DNA from: a bacterium
GTDB lineage: Bacteria > Verrucomicrobiota > Verrucomicrobiia > Verrucomicrobiales > Akkermansiaceae
Length of the DNA: 38,950 nt
Assembly (NCBI GenBank): GCA_018222765.1
Contig: JAAEZT010000030.1
Span: forward strand, 1 to 38,950
Reading direction: 5' to 3'
The notes beneath the pieces were generated by a model. That model did not search any database and was not told where the DNA came from. It saw nothing but the letters and a program-made list of their open reading frames with translations. The translations under genes were made by a program, and so were the position numbers. Positions 17,988 to 26,562 of this stretch are shown here, piece by piece (the first letter of the stretch is position 1; every line of letters starts with the position of its first letter).

Positions 17988-18013
17988 ATACGGGACAAAT
18001 CTGTCCCTTGTAT
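17988..18013 (-). terminator. Strong palindrome between the two PSD operons, possible terminator
   Basis: The six-base arms GGGACA (17992-17997) and TGTCCC (18002-18007) enclose a 4-base loop, with flanking ATAC and GTAT that can extend the stem past a 2-base bulge. It lies 37 bases past the stop of the DUF1552 gene at 18050 and upstream of the next operon. On the minus strand it is followed by GTTGGCC rather than a T-run, so it may instead be a processing site or an interspersed palindrome. Confidence 0.4.
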
Positions 18014-18049
18014 CAATGGCTGAGACATCCAGAGCCGAAAGCCGTCGCC

Positions 18050-19366
18050 CTATCCCCAAATCGAACTCGCGGTGGCGTTGGCGTCCGCAAAGCGGTCGAT
18101 CTTGACCCCAGCGTCCTGAAGCATGGTGGTCCACAGGTTCGCGAGAGGAGTATTTTCCTTCTCTGCCAAGCGGTGCTCGCCATGTTGGAGCCCTTTGAAT
18201 CCACCACCCGTCAATAGGCAGGGCACATTAGTATTGCGGTGAGCGGTGCGGAGTCCCCCGCCATTGTAGACGAGGCTGTTGTCGAAAAGCGTGCCGCCAT
18301 TCGGATCGAGCGGATCCTTGATGGCGCGGAGCTGGTCGATGAAACCGGAGTAGAGCTGCATCCATTTCTTCGTTCGCTTCAGATTGAGCTCATGCAGTGA
18401 GACATTGGAGCCATAGTGCGAAAGGGTGTGCGGCGAAGAGGACATGCCCATGCTCTGGAGCAGGCCGGCATCGGGCATGCGATAGGTTACTACTCTGGTA
18501 GAGTCGGTTTGCCAAGCGGCGAGGATCATCTTGAACATGGTCTTGATCTCCGGCTCTCCCTGCATCCCTTCCGGGGGCTTGGTCTGGGTGGTCTTGGGAT
18601 ATGGAATGTCGATCCACTCTTCTTCACGACTCAGACCAAGTTCGATATCGCGAATGCTGGTGGTGTAGTCCTCCAGTTTCTCCCTGTCATCTTTGCTCAG
18701 CATGCGTTTCGTCGAGTTCCCTTCGAACTCCAGGATATCGAAGATGCTGCGGCGTTGTTTGAGCGTGTGCAGCATTTCCTCCCGGCTGACATCCCCGCCA
18801 AAGATCTTGAAGAAGACTTCCAGCGGAGAGGCAAAACCCGGCAGCGGGCTGCCATCTTCGCGATAGGACATGGCCACCCCGCCATGACCATTACCGGAGT
18901 CGCTGTTTTCACAGTTGAGCTGCAGACTTTCATGGCGGGTCCCCTTCCCCAAGTGCTGTGCAGCCACCTGATCGCAGGAAATGCTGTTGTGCCGCGCCTT
19001 GCCCGAAAAGCCGACCACATTGGCGCAGGTCAGGACGGCTTCGCTGCCCTCGTGAGGCTGCTTGTTCTCTGCGTTTGTGAAGTTGGAGACCATGGTCACA
19101 TGCCCGAGATTCTTCTTCATCGGATCCCAACCGGCAGGCAAGGCCAGGTCCTTCAGGCTGCCACCTTCCGTTGGGTAGAAATGCTTCTCCATGTGGCCGT
19201 GACCCATCGACATCCAGAGAAGGCGACGCACGGAGTTTTTGGCGAGTTCCTTTTCAGTAGCTGCTTGAACAGAAGAAGGAAGCAGGCTGGACAAGAACGG
19301 CAGCGTTAAAGCCTTTGTTCCGTTACGGAGAAAAGTACGCCGGTTAGAAGTGGTTGTGAGGTTCAT
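18050..19366 (-). CDS. DUF1552 protein, copy 2, last gene of the sigma-led operon
   Basis: This 438-residue protein opens with a Tat-type signal (NRRTFLRNGTKALTLPFLSS). Family blocks are visible: LLWMSMGHGHMEKHFYP after the signal, SNFTNAENKQPHEGSEAVLT, a central IFDILEFEGNS segment, DSTRVVTYRMPDAG, and the end block FDNSLVYNGGGLRTAHRNTN. It is only moderately similar to copy 1 at 14109, so the two are diverged paralogues and not a recent duplication. ATG 19366-19364 overlaps the TGA of the preceding hydrolase (ATGA), so it is likely translated by coupled re-initiation. As for the rest of the family, no reaction is known. The context suggests an exported partner of the DUF1592-type protein at 20277. 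Confidence 0.9.
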   Translation of the reverse strand: MNLTTTSNRRTFLRNGTKALTLPFLSSLLPSSVQAATEKELAKNSVRRLLWMSMGHGHMEKHFYPTEGGSLKDLALPAGWDPMKKNLGHVTMVSNFTNAENKQPHEGSEAVLTCANVVGFSGKARHNSISCDQVAAQHLGKGTRHESLQLNCENSDSGNGHGGVAMSYREDGSPLPGFASPLEVFFKIFGGDVSREEMLHTLKQRRSIFDILEFEGNSTKRMLSKDDREKLEDYTTSIRDIELGLSREEEWIDIPYPKTTQTKPPEGMQGEPEIKTMFKMILAAWQTDSTRVVTYRMPDAGLLQSMGMSSSPHTLSHYGSNVSLHELNLKRTKKWMQLYSGFIDQLRAIKDPLDPNGGTLFDNSLVYNGGGLRTAHRNTNVPCLLTGGGFKGLQHGEHRLAEKENTPLANLWTTMLQDAGVKIDRFADANATASSIWG

Positions 19367-20274
19367 TGGGAAATCTTGGGGCTCAAAGGTTTGGTATCTT
19401 TCTTGTCAGTTGCATTCTCTGATTCGGCTTCTTCAATAATTTCCATGTCGCTTAACCATTGCAAATAAAGATCCGGCCAAGTGGAAAGCGGGTGCTTTTT
19501 AGGTCGCAAGGAGAATCCGTGACCACCCTTGTCAAAGAAGTGGACTCGAATGGATGCGCCGGCTTCTTTCAAAGCTTCTCCATAGATTTCACTTCCAGGA
19601 AAAAAACCGTCGTCTCTGGCCGATACGATCAGGGTTGGGCTGATTTCATTGGAAACCGTAAACTCCTTACTCAGTGCCTTCCCCTTGTTCATGTAGGCCG
19701 GGTAAAGCAAAACCGTGAAGTCTGGTTTGCAGCTGACATCGTCAAGCTCATCGACTTCCTCATAGGTTTGAATATCAAAACCGGCACTGACCCGGGCCGC
19801 AAGGTGTCCTCCCGCCGAAGAACCCATCACTCCAATCCGCCTTGGGTCGATGTTCCACTCTGATGCTCGCGAGCGGACAGTTCGGACTGCTCGCTGAACA
19901 TCCTGAAACGCTTCACTCCGTTTCTTTGGAGCGCGGTAAATCAGAATATATGCGGAGATTCCGTGATCATTGAGCCATTTGGCGATCGGGGTCATCTTCG
20001 TCGTGACAAGATGGCTATACCCTCCTCCCGGACATAAAATGATCGCGGGTCCAGGCTTCTTCTTACCGGGAGCCGGGAAATAGCGCAACGAAGGCTGGGT
20101 GATATCGGTAAGGCGGATGTGTCCATCTCCTCGATCAGGCTTAGGCGTTCCCATGCCTTCGTTATTTTGACTCGCGACATCTTTGGGCCAGAGCTTAATG
20201 ATCTCGCTTGCCTTCTCCTCTCCCTGGAGAATCGAGACGGCGAGAAATAGAACGAATGGAATGAGGCGATCCAT
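19363..20274 (-). CDS. Exported alpha/beta hydrolase, acetylxylan-esterase-like
   Basis: This 303-residue protein has a signal peptide (MDRLIPFVLFLAVSILQGEE). It has the oxyanion motif CPGGGY at 81-86, DVQRAVRTVRSRASEWNID before the elbow, and the elbow GSSAGGH with Ser153. A later SARDDGFFPG and GGHGFSLRP provide the acid and His. These match the BD-FAE/XynB-like esterases that deacetylate xylan and related polysaccharides. It lies inside the sigma-led operon between the DUF1592-type gene (2 bases upstream) and DUF1552 (4-base overlap). A hydrolase in that position is not the usual arrangement, which has DUF1592 and DUF1552 directly adjacent as at 14109-17866. Its job is probably linked to the same exported process. 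Fold is confident; acyl substrate is unknown. Confidence 0.87.
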   Translation of the reverse strand: MDRLIPFVLFLAVSILQGEEKASEIIKLWPKDVASQNNEGMGTPKPDRGDGHIRLTDITQPSLRYFPAPGKKKPGPAIILCPGGGYSHLVTTKMTPIAKWLNDHGISAYILIYRAPKKRSEAFQDVQRAVRTVRSRASEWNIDPRRIGVMGSSAGGHLAARVSAGFDIQTYEEVDELDDVSCKPDFTVLLYPAYMNKGKALSKEFTVSNEISPTLIVSARDDGFFPGSEIYGEALKEAGASIRVHFFDKGGHGFSLRPKKHPLSTWPDLYLQWLSDMEIIEEAESENATDKKDTKPLSPKISQ

Positions 20275-20276
20275 GA

Positions 20277-22862
20277 TTATCGATTCGAAAACGGTTCACT
20301 GGTTACAATTTTTTTGATCATGGCCCGAACCGGAAAATCATCAGGCTCCAATTCGTTTAATGACTTTTCGATCATTGGCAGATCGGTGAAACTCACGTCG
20401 CGACCCAAGGCATAGCATAACAGCCCTTCGAAGATCGAAGCTGCCACCGCCCTCTCCTCCTTCATCAGGGCCGCTTTGAGTCCATGCACATCTTTGAATG
20501 TCTCGCCATTGGGCAACTCTCCGCTGGCATCGACGGGATAGATTTTCTTAGGGCGGCGGGAAACTTGCTGAGCTTCCTGCGCTTCCGTGACCAGTTCCTC
20601 ATCCCGCCAAAGCCCGACGGCATCAAAGTTTTCCAATCCCAAGCCAATGAAATCGAAGCGCGCATGACAGGAGGCGCATTGCGCTTTGGTCTGATGCAGC
20701 TCGACCAAGGAGCGCACACTGGCCAAGGGATTCGCTCCGGCATCCAATTCAGGAACGTTCGGAGGAGGTGGCGGTGGCGGGTCATTGAGCAGGATCTCTT
20801 TCACCAACGAACCACGAATCACGGGAGACGTTCGATTTCCCATCGTGCCGGCCGACAAAAACGCGGACTGGGTCATCAATCCGCCGCGCGGTGACCCGGG
20901 TGGCAGCTGGAGCTTTTTAAAGGCATCACCAGCATAGATCTCCGCAAGGCCGTACTTCATCGCCAGCACCCCATTGACCATCACGAAATCAGAATCGATG
21001 AGATTGGCAGCGGACAGATTCTCCTTCACCAGCGTTTTGAAAAACTCAATCGGCTCCTGTCTCGCGGCTTGAATCATCCCGTCGGTGCGGTGCAGTAACA
21101 ACTTCGAGTTCAGAGTGAGCGAGTCGAATCGATCCAAGTGCGTCCATTGCGACATGAACCCTTTGAAGAATTGGTCCGCGAGGGGGCTGTCCAACATCCG
21201 GTCAAGCTGCTGCTCCAGAACCGCAGGTTTGAGAAGCTCACCGCCCTCAGCCAACTGCAACAGTTCTTTGTCAGGAGGGCTACTCCAGAGGAAATAGGAA
21301 AGGCGATTCGCCATGCTGACGGCATCGAGAGTTCTCTCCTTCGCCGCCTTCTCCCGGGGTTCCAGCAGGTAGAGAAAACGGGTGGATGTCAGGATCATCG
21401 CAAGCGGATCGACGATCGCCTCCCGGAAACTGAGTCCGGCTTTGCGCTTTTCTCGATAGAATCTGAAGAGCCTGTCTTGATAGCCCTCCGGAAGCCCGCG
21501 TTTACGAAACGCGATCTCGGCAAATTCAGCCAAGAATCGAGCAGCAACAGAATCGAACCCCTCGTCGGTCGCGGTCGCCAATTGATACTTCTCGACCAAT
21601 TTCTCAAAGGGCGACTTGGGATCGTAGAAGGGTCCTTCAACTTCCATCCACTTGGCAAAGATGGTGTCTTTCGGAGCTTCCGGCTCGATCGGCCGGTACT
21701 GATGATAGAACTGCTCGGAGCTTGGCCCACCGCGTTTATCCTCCAGCAAATAGAGGTGTCGCCTGGACTGGTGCCAGTGGTCCGGGCGAAAGTCAGGCTG
21801 AAACGCAGGGTAGTAAAGGGTTTCATGGGTCGAAGGTTCTTCAATCGTTCCTCGAATCCAAAAACTCCCGAATGCCCTTCCGTGCTTGCCGCCCAGTTTT
21901 CCGTTCTTCTCCATCAGGCGGACCCCGCGACGGATGTTGACACCATCGACCACGCCGCCGCAAAAACGAACGCGGTAGTGGGCCCGGGCATCCTGCCGAA
22001 CGAAGACGTTCACATGTTCCACCAGCAGATCATGCGACAACATGCGGCCCTTGGCATGGATGTGCAGGTTCCGCTCGTAGTATTCCCGCTGTCCCTTCCA
22101 AACACCATTTTTGGCATTCGGGCCATCCGTATCGTAGGTAGCCCATTCCTTATCGGTAAGTCCGGCTTCAGCAGGCGTTTTTCCCTGTTCCTTGACCAGC
22201 CTGACCTTCTCCATAATTTCGTAGATCCGCTTGCTCCGACCTTCCGTGTTGGCGAACTCCTTCCGCTCAAGCACTTTGGACTCCTGCCTCGGCTCACAGG
22301 CCCAATGCAATGCCGTGCGGGCGACTTCCCGGCCGTAAGCGAAATACTTCTCCAGCTCGATCGCACTCAGAGATTGGTTCTGGCCGATGGTGTCAAATCG
22401 TCCGCCGGGGTCATCGGGCAACTTGTCAGGCGAGAGCCGTATCCCCATGAGGTTCTTGATCGTCGCGGTGTATTCCCGCTGATTCAGACGTCTCAGAGCG
22501 ATTTCGCCACCGCTGTCCCGGAGTAACTTGTGAGCGGCCTGCAAGGCTTCCGTTAAATCCCCCACCACTCCGGCCAACTCATCCTTCGGCGGGCGCGGTT
22601 TCTTTTTTGGCGGCATTTCGCCCGCGTTGAGTTGGTCGAGGATGTCCTGCCAGTGCAGCGCATCTGTGCTGTTTCCAATTGAACGAGTTAATCCCTCGAG
22701 ATTGAGATCTGCTTTCGAAGTGGCCTCGTCATGGCAATCGTAACAATGCGTTTCGAAGAAGGGTTCGATCGACTTTGGAATGGGAATTCCAGTTTCATCG
22801 CCCAGCACCGGGCTAGTTAAGAGTCCGACAATGGGAAAGATTTTGGAGGCCGCCTTATTCAT
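20277..22862 (-). CDS. PSCyt1-PSD (DUF1587/1595/1592/1588/1585) haem protein, copy 2
   Basis: This 861-residue exported protein (signal about 1-21, KIFPIVGLLTSPVLGDE) has the same architecture as the copy at 15446. PSCyt1 carries CYDCH near residue 40, followed by LNAGEMPPKKKPRPP. DUF1587 has LRRLNQREYTATIKNLMG. A long beta-rich middle follows (HAHYRVRFCGGV-type segments, about 260-400). The DUF1595/1592 core has SMANRLSYFLWSSPPDKE, DUF1588 has the poly-Pro tract and the second haem motif CASCH in KAQCASCHARFDFIGLG, and DUF1585 is at the end. The start codon lies 8 bases inside the end of the FecR gene, which indicates tight coupling. Two CxxCH motifs suggest haem c and a periplasmic electron-transfer or oxidation role; the substrate is not known. 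Confidence 0.92.
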   Translation of the reverse strand: MNKAASKIFPIVGLLTSPVLGDETGIPIPKSIEPFFETHCYDCHDEATSKADLNLEGLTRSIGNSTDALHWQDILDQLNAGEMPPKKKPRPPKDELAGVVGDLTEALQAAHKLLRDSGGEIALRRLNQREYTATIKNLMGIRLSPDKLPDDPGGRFDTIGQNQSLSAIELEKYFAYGREVARTALHWACEPRQESKVLERKEFANTEGRSKRIYEIMEKVRLVKEQGKTPAEAGLTDKEWATYDTDGPNAKNGVWKGQREYYERNLHIHAKGRMLSHDLLVEHVNVFVRQDARAHYRVRFCGGVVDGVNIRRGVRLMEKNGKLGGKHGRAFGSFWIRGTIEEPSTHETLYYPAFQPDFRPDHWHQSRRHLYLLEDKRGGPSSEQFYHQYRPIEPEAPKDTIFAKWMEVEGPFYDPKSPFEKLVEKYQLATATDEGFDSVAARFLAEFAEIAFRKRGLPEGYQDRLFRFYREKRKAGLSFREAIVDPLAMILTSTRFLYLLEPREKAAKERTLDAVSMANRLSYFLWSSPPDKELLQLAEGGELLKPAVLEQQLDRMLDSPLADQFFKGFMSQWTHLDRFDSLTLNSKLLLHRTDGMIQAARQEPIEFFKTLVKENLSAANLIDSDFVMVNGVLAMKYGLAEIYAGDAFKKLQLPPGSPRGGLMTQSAFLSAGTMGNRTSPVIRGSLVKEILLNDPPPPPPPNVPELDAGANPLASVRSLVELHQTKAQCASCHARFDFIGLGLENFDAVGLWRDEELVTEAQEAQQVSRRPKKIYPVDASGELPNGETFKDVHGLKAALMKEERAVAASIFEGLLCYALGRDVSFTDLPMIEKSLNELEPDDFPVRAMIKKIVTSEPFSNR

Positions 22863-24384
22863 TCGTCACCTCCCAAATCGCTTCTTCCGAGACAGAAAAC
22901 GAGCCCAAAAGTTTCGTTTCCAATTGATGGCGCAAATTCTCCAGCTCAGCAATTTCCTCCTTGGAGAGAACCTCGGTCAGAAAGAGCGACCATCTTGGTT
23001 GGCCCCAATTTGTTTCCTCGTAAACCTCCCCTTCACGCTCGATGAGAAGCAACCCGGAGGTTTGGTGATTCATGATCTCTCCAAACACGAGATCCAACTG
23101 GACGCTGTCGCCCTCCAAATCGAACCACGGACCGCAGGCAAATCCGGCCATGGCATTCAAGCAGGGATACGAGGGATGGTTCGTGCGGGGAATCCCCAGC
23201 TCTTTGAAGGGAGAGTCGCGGCGCGAACCTTCGAAGACCGGCTTTCCATTGATCGCGACAAGCAGATGATTATCGGCATAACCCCAAAACCGATACCGTC
23301 CTTTCTTCGGCGGGCTAACTGTTCCCTGATACCAGGCAAGCCAACCAAACTCCCGCGAGTACGGGGCGAGGCCTGCCCGATCCGGGAATGTTTTGAAATT
23401 CCCCGCAATTCCGGAAAATCGCAGGGGCGAGCCTTCCTTCATCGCATCTAAACTTGCGCGGTCCGTGAAACCGGATTTCACAAGAGGGAGAATCTGACGC
23501 GCGATGACATCCTGATTCCGCTTTTGTCGCGGAATAACGGGTGAACCTTCGAAACCGAGAATTCTACCACGCAAAGACCTCGACTCTGGTGATCGCGATA
23601 TCGCCGTAAGCTCGGCAATATTAAGATGCATGTCAGAGAGCAGCTGGGTCTTTCCGTCCCGACTAAACTTGGCGAGATCGCCGGCAAACATCCGCTGTTC
23701 GTCCTTACCACTTTCTCCGTTGATGGCAATCTGGCCATCCAGCACGAGCACCCTCGAACCCGACTCGTTTGCCTTCACAACGAAACTCGTTCCCAGGTCG
23801 GTAATTTTTCGCTCGGGCGTATCAACGACGAATCCAATTCCTTGCGGAGGCACGACCAGCTTCATTTCTCCTTTGGAGAGGTTCACATGCATTGTGCTTT
23901 CCAAATCCAAGGACAGGGGAGCCGTGGCCAGGGCATGAACCCCGGAATCGCGGTAAGCCAACTCAACCAAGCCCGTGTCCATCGTAAGCTCATCGCCGGC
24001 AAACAGTTCGTCTCCGACCGCCAATCGCCGATCTCCATTCACCCGGCCCTCGCCTTCGACATGAATCACTCTTGCGACAAGCAATTTCGATTCGCGCGGA
24101 TTCCAATCCACGAAGAGAAAGAGCCCAAGCACCACCAAGGCCACGATGCCCGCTGCCATTGGCCAAAACCGCTTGATCGAGGGAATATCGGGCTCAACGG
24201 AGTCGGTCAGGAATTCTTCATCCGCGGCGAGCTGCTGCCACTTCGAATCAATCGTAGCCAATGTTCGCAGAGATCTGCGCGCCTCGGGGTCAGTTCGAAG
24301 CAGTTCCTCCAGAAGAGCAAACTCCTCAGATGAAATCGCGCCATCCAAATAACGATGCAGTAACTTTTCCTCGTCCCCTGTCAT
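22855..24384 (-). CDS. FecR-type anti-sigma-like membrane protein with C-terminal PA14-like ectodomain
   Basis: This 509-residue protein is arranged as a one-pass signal transducer. Residues 1-70 form a cytoplasmic anti-sigma-like segment (LLHRYLDGAISSEEFALLEE). One transmembrane helix lies at about 74-93 (WPMAAGIVALVVLGLFLFVD). A FecR domain follows at about 100-235, with the block TPERKITDLGTSFVV. At about 300-470 a PA14-like module contains GWLAWYQGTVSPPKKGRYRF, followed by GYADNHLLVAINGKPVF. PA14-type domains often bind glycans. The start overlaps the sigma gene stop by 4 bases (ATGA at 24384-24381). The likely role is to hold or activate the sigma factor in response to an extracellular ligand. 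Topology and domain order are well supported; glycan binding and the direction of regulation are inference. Confidence 0.83.
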   Translation of the reverse strand: MTGDEEKLLHRYLDGAISSEEFALLEELLRTDPEARRSLRTLATIDSKWQQLAADEEFLTDSVEPDIPSIKRFWPMAAGIVALVVLGLFLFVDWNPRESKLLVARVIHVEGEGRVNGDRRLAVGDELFAGDELTMDTGLVELAYRDSGVHALATAPLSLDLESTMHVNLSKGEMKLVVPPQGIGFVVDTPERKITDLGTSFVVKANESGSRVLVLDGQIAINGESGKDEQRMFAGDLAKFSRDGKTQLLSDMHLNIAELTAISRSPESRSLRGRILGFEGSPVIPRQKRNQDVIARQILPLVKSGFTDRASLDAMKEGSPLRFSGIAGNFKTFPDRAGLAPYSREFGWLAWYQGTVSPPKKGRYRFWGYADNHLLVAINGKPVFEGSRRDSPFKELGIPRTNHPSYPCLNAMAGFACGPWFDLEGDSVQLDLVFGEIMNHQTSGLLLIEREGEVYEETNWGQPRWSLFLTEVLSKEEIAELENLRHQLETKLLGSFSVSEEAIWEVTNE

Positions 24385-24929
24385 GATGTCTGGTTGATCG
24401 TTCGTTCAATGCAACGTTGCAATTCCCGCCGAATCCTTGCGAGGAGTTGATAAAGCGAACCCTCGCTCCGTCCCAGTTGGGCTGCCATTTCGCGAATCGA
24501 CTGATCCCGCCCATACGCTGCCAGCGCCAATTCCCGGCGCTCTTTCGGCAATCGCTGAATGCATCCCTCAAGCGCCTCCAACTGCCGGTTGCGCATCGGC
24601 AGCTCATCCGCCGCCTCGTCCGCGAGTAACTTCACGATATCCTCCGACAAGACCAGACGATCCCGCGCGAAACGTCGTCGGGTCATGAGCAACTCGTAGC
24701 GCGCAATCATGCAAGCCCATGCTCCAAACGCGTGATGATCGTCCAACGAAGAAAACTTGCGCCACGCCGCAATACTCACATCCTGCATCACCTCGTCGAC
24801 CTCCTGCGCGCGCGGACAGCACGACCGCACAAAGGCCCGCAGCTCCGGCTCATGATGCGTCCACAGCCGCAGAAACGCCTCATGGAAATCCATCAGATCG
24901 TTCGGATGTTGGGGATCTTCATCAGCCAT
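24381..24929 (-). CDS. ECF-like sigma factor, Rhodopirellula/Verrucomicrobium type, copy 1
   Basis: This 182-residue cytoplasmic protein shows region 2 in FVRSCCPRAQEVDEVMQDVS and the following AAWRKFSSL, and region 4 in ERRELALAAYGRDQSIREMA followed by QLGRSEGSLYQLLARIRREL, a helix-turn-helix. Length fits a two-region ECF sigma factor. Between the regions it has the signature ARDRLVLSE, also found in the paralogue at 33906. It is the first gene of a five-gene operon (24929 to 18050), with an anti-sigma-like partner directly behind it. In this family the sigma factor normally drives its own operon and related targets; autoregulation here is inferred. The promoter must lie in the 153 bases before 24929, after the sulfatase stop at 25083; none could be picked out. 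Confidence 0.9.
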   Translation of the reverse strand: MADEDPQHPNDLMDFHEAFLRLWTHHEPELRAFVRSCCPRAQEVDEVMQDVSIAAWRKFSSLDDHHAFGAWACMIARYELLMTRRRFARDRLVLSEDIVKLLADEAADELPMRNRQLEALEGCIQRLPKERRELALAAYGRDQSIREMAAQLGRSEGSLYQLLARIRRELQRCIERTINQTS

Positions 24930-25082
24930 ATAATGAGACTCTTCACCCCTTTGCTGCCGTAGATTCGGAAATTTGACGAATTATTTCTGAATCCTTGGTT
25001 ATTTCTCGATCACGCGCAGCGGATAGACCGAGTCAAAACAACCGAAATGAGTCAGCGTAAACGCTTCGAATCACCGGCAAAC

Positions 25083-26474
25083 CTACTTCGCGGGCCGCTT
25101 TTCGTAGGCATCTTCGTTCACCAGCCCCGGCTGCATCCTGGTCCACCATTGATCGTAAATCTTACGCAGTTGAGCCACGACTTCGGGATGTTCACCGATA
25201 ACATTTTTAGTTTCACCAGGGTCGTTCTTGAGGTCGAAAAGCTCCTCCCCTTTCTTGTTATTGACCAGAGTGAATCGTTTGTTCTGGATGGAAACTCTTT
25301 TGTATTTCGATTGGGCGGCCTCACCCGGCAACCAGGCACCGACGTGGTGCACCAAATGCCGGTCGTCCTCCCAATCGGTCTCGGGGTTCTTGAAAATGGG
25401 AACCAGACTTCGCCCCTCAACCTGTTGCTTGAGCTGATCGGTCATCGTGGTGCCGGTAAGTTCCAGGAGGGTCGGCATGATGTCCATCTGGCTGATGAGC
25501 GTTGCGCACTCTGAACCACCCTGAATGCCGCCGCCCGGCCATCTGATAAAAACAGGCACACGGGTACCGCCCTGGTACGGGTGTCCCTTTTGACCATTCA
25601 TCCCGGCATTGTAAATTTTTGAGGTTCCCGAAGCGCCATTGTCACTTCCAATGAAGATGAATAAAGTATTGTCCGCGATGCCCCATTCTTCGAGTTGCTG
25701 AATCAGCTCGCCGATACGTTTATCAATGTTTTCAACCTCCCAATAGATCTTCGCAACCTGTGTTGTCATGTCCGGATGGGACCCAAGGAATTTTTTATAA
25801 TCCTCATTGGGCATATCACTCGAATCCTCTTTGTAAGGGCCGTGGGGCGATTTGGGTGGGAGATAAACGAAAAAGGGTTTCTTTGCCTGACGTTGAACGT
25901 CCATCCATTCGGTCGCTTTCTCGAAAAATAAATCAGTAGGGTAGGTGCCATCCATTCTCTGCGGTTTTTCATTGTGAGAAATGGTGGCTTTCATTCTTGA
26001 GCCCTTTTCGTACATCCAGCACTCATCAAACCCGCGATTCTCGGGACGGTAAGGCCCTTCATTGCCATTGTGCCACTTGCCGAAAAAACCCGTGGCATAC
26101 CCGGCTGTTTTGAGAGCTTGCGACAGCGTGATCGTATCCAGACTCAAGCGCTCGCGCCCTTGGATGGTATGGGTCACACCGCCCAAAAACTCATGGCGGC
26201 CACTCAGGAGTTTCGCACGGCTGGGGGAACACCGTGCACTGGAATGATACCGCGTTAAGAGCAGACTTTCTTTTTTAAGGGCGTCAATATTGGGGGTTTT
26301 GATGATGGGATTTCCTAAGCAGGTATAATTCCCATAGCTGGAATCATCCGGCATGATCACGATGATGTTCGGTTTCGATCCCGCGGGTTTGGAATCCGGC
26401 TCTGCGGATGCGACCGTAGCGTTCGCGAGGATGGCTGCCGTGATCAGCAGAAGAGGTAAGAATGGGGATTTCAT
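25083..26474 (-). CDS. Secreted type-I (formylglycine) sulfatase, copy 2
   Basis: This 463-residue protein has a signal peptide (FLPLLLITAAILANATVASA). The catalytic features are the metal residues Asp43-Asp44 in NIIVIMPDDSSYG, and CSPSR at 82-86, where Cys82 would become formylglycine. They continue with FGKWHNG, GSDNGASGTS and GTRVPVFIRWPGGG. The C-terminal part, GEELFDLKNDPGETKNV, is typical for arylsulfatase-like enzymes. Sequence details differ clearly from the sulfatase at 12593, so substrates may differ. It sits 153 bases upstream of the sigma factor gene on the same strand, so read-through into that operon is possible. Substrate cannot be assigned; the presence of two sulfatases fits use of sulfated marine polysaccharides. 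Confidence 0.92.
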   Translation of the reverse strand: MKSPFLPLLLITAAILANATVASAEPDSKPAGSKPNIIVIMPDDSSYGNYTCLGNPIIKTPNIDALKKESLLLTRYHSSARCSPSRAKLLSGRHEFLGGVTHTIQGRERLSLDTITLSQALKTAGYATGFFGKWHNGNEGPYRPENRGFDECWMYEKGSRMKATISHNEKPQRMDGTYPTDLFFEKATEWMDVQRQAKKPFFVYLPPKSPHGPYKEDSSDMPNEDYKKFLGSHPDMTTQVAKIYWEVENIDKRIGELIQQLEEWGIADNTLFIFIGSDNGASGTSKIYNAGMNGQKGHPYQGGTRVPVFIRWPGGGIQGGSECATLISQMDIMPTLLELTGTTMTDQLKQQVEGRSLVPIFKNPETDWEDDRHLVHHVGAWLPGEAAQSKYKRVSIQNKRFTLVNNKKGEELFDLKNDPGETKNVIGEHPEVVAQLRKIYDQWWTRMQPGLVNEDAYEKRPAK

Positions 26475-26562
26475 GGGGGTGAACTTGTACTAATTTATGG
26501 ATGTCATTGTTTTTATGGATTTCTTGGAAAGGATGCCAAAAATGAGGGAACTTTTGTTCTTT

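Noticed and set aside
18416-19309. Plus-strand open frame (297 codons) opposite DUF1552 copy 2
   Set aside because: Antisense shadow with irregular amino-acid composition and no domain.
21138-22526. Long plus-strand open frame (462 codons) opposite the DUF1592-type gene
   Set aside because: It is fully antisense to a well supported gene, has no domain or signal peptide, and long antisense frames are expected at this GC content.
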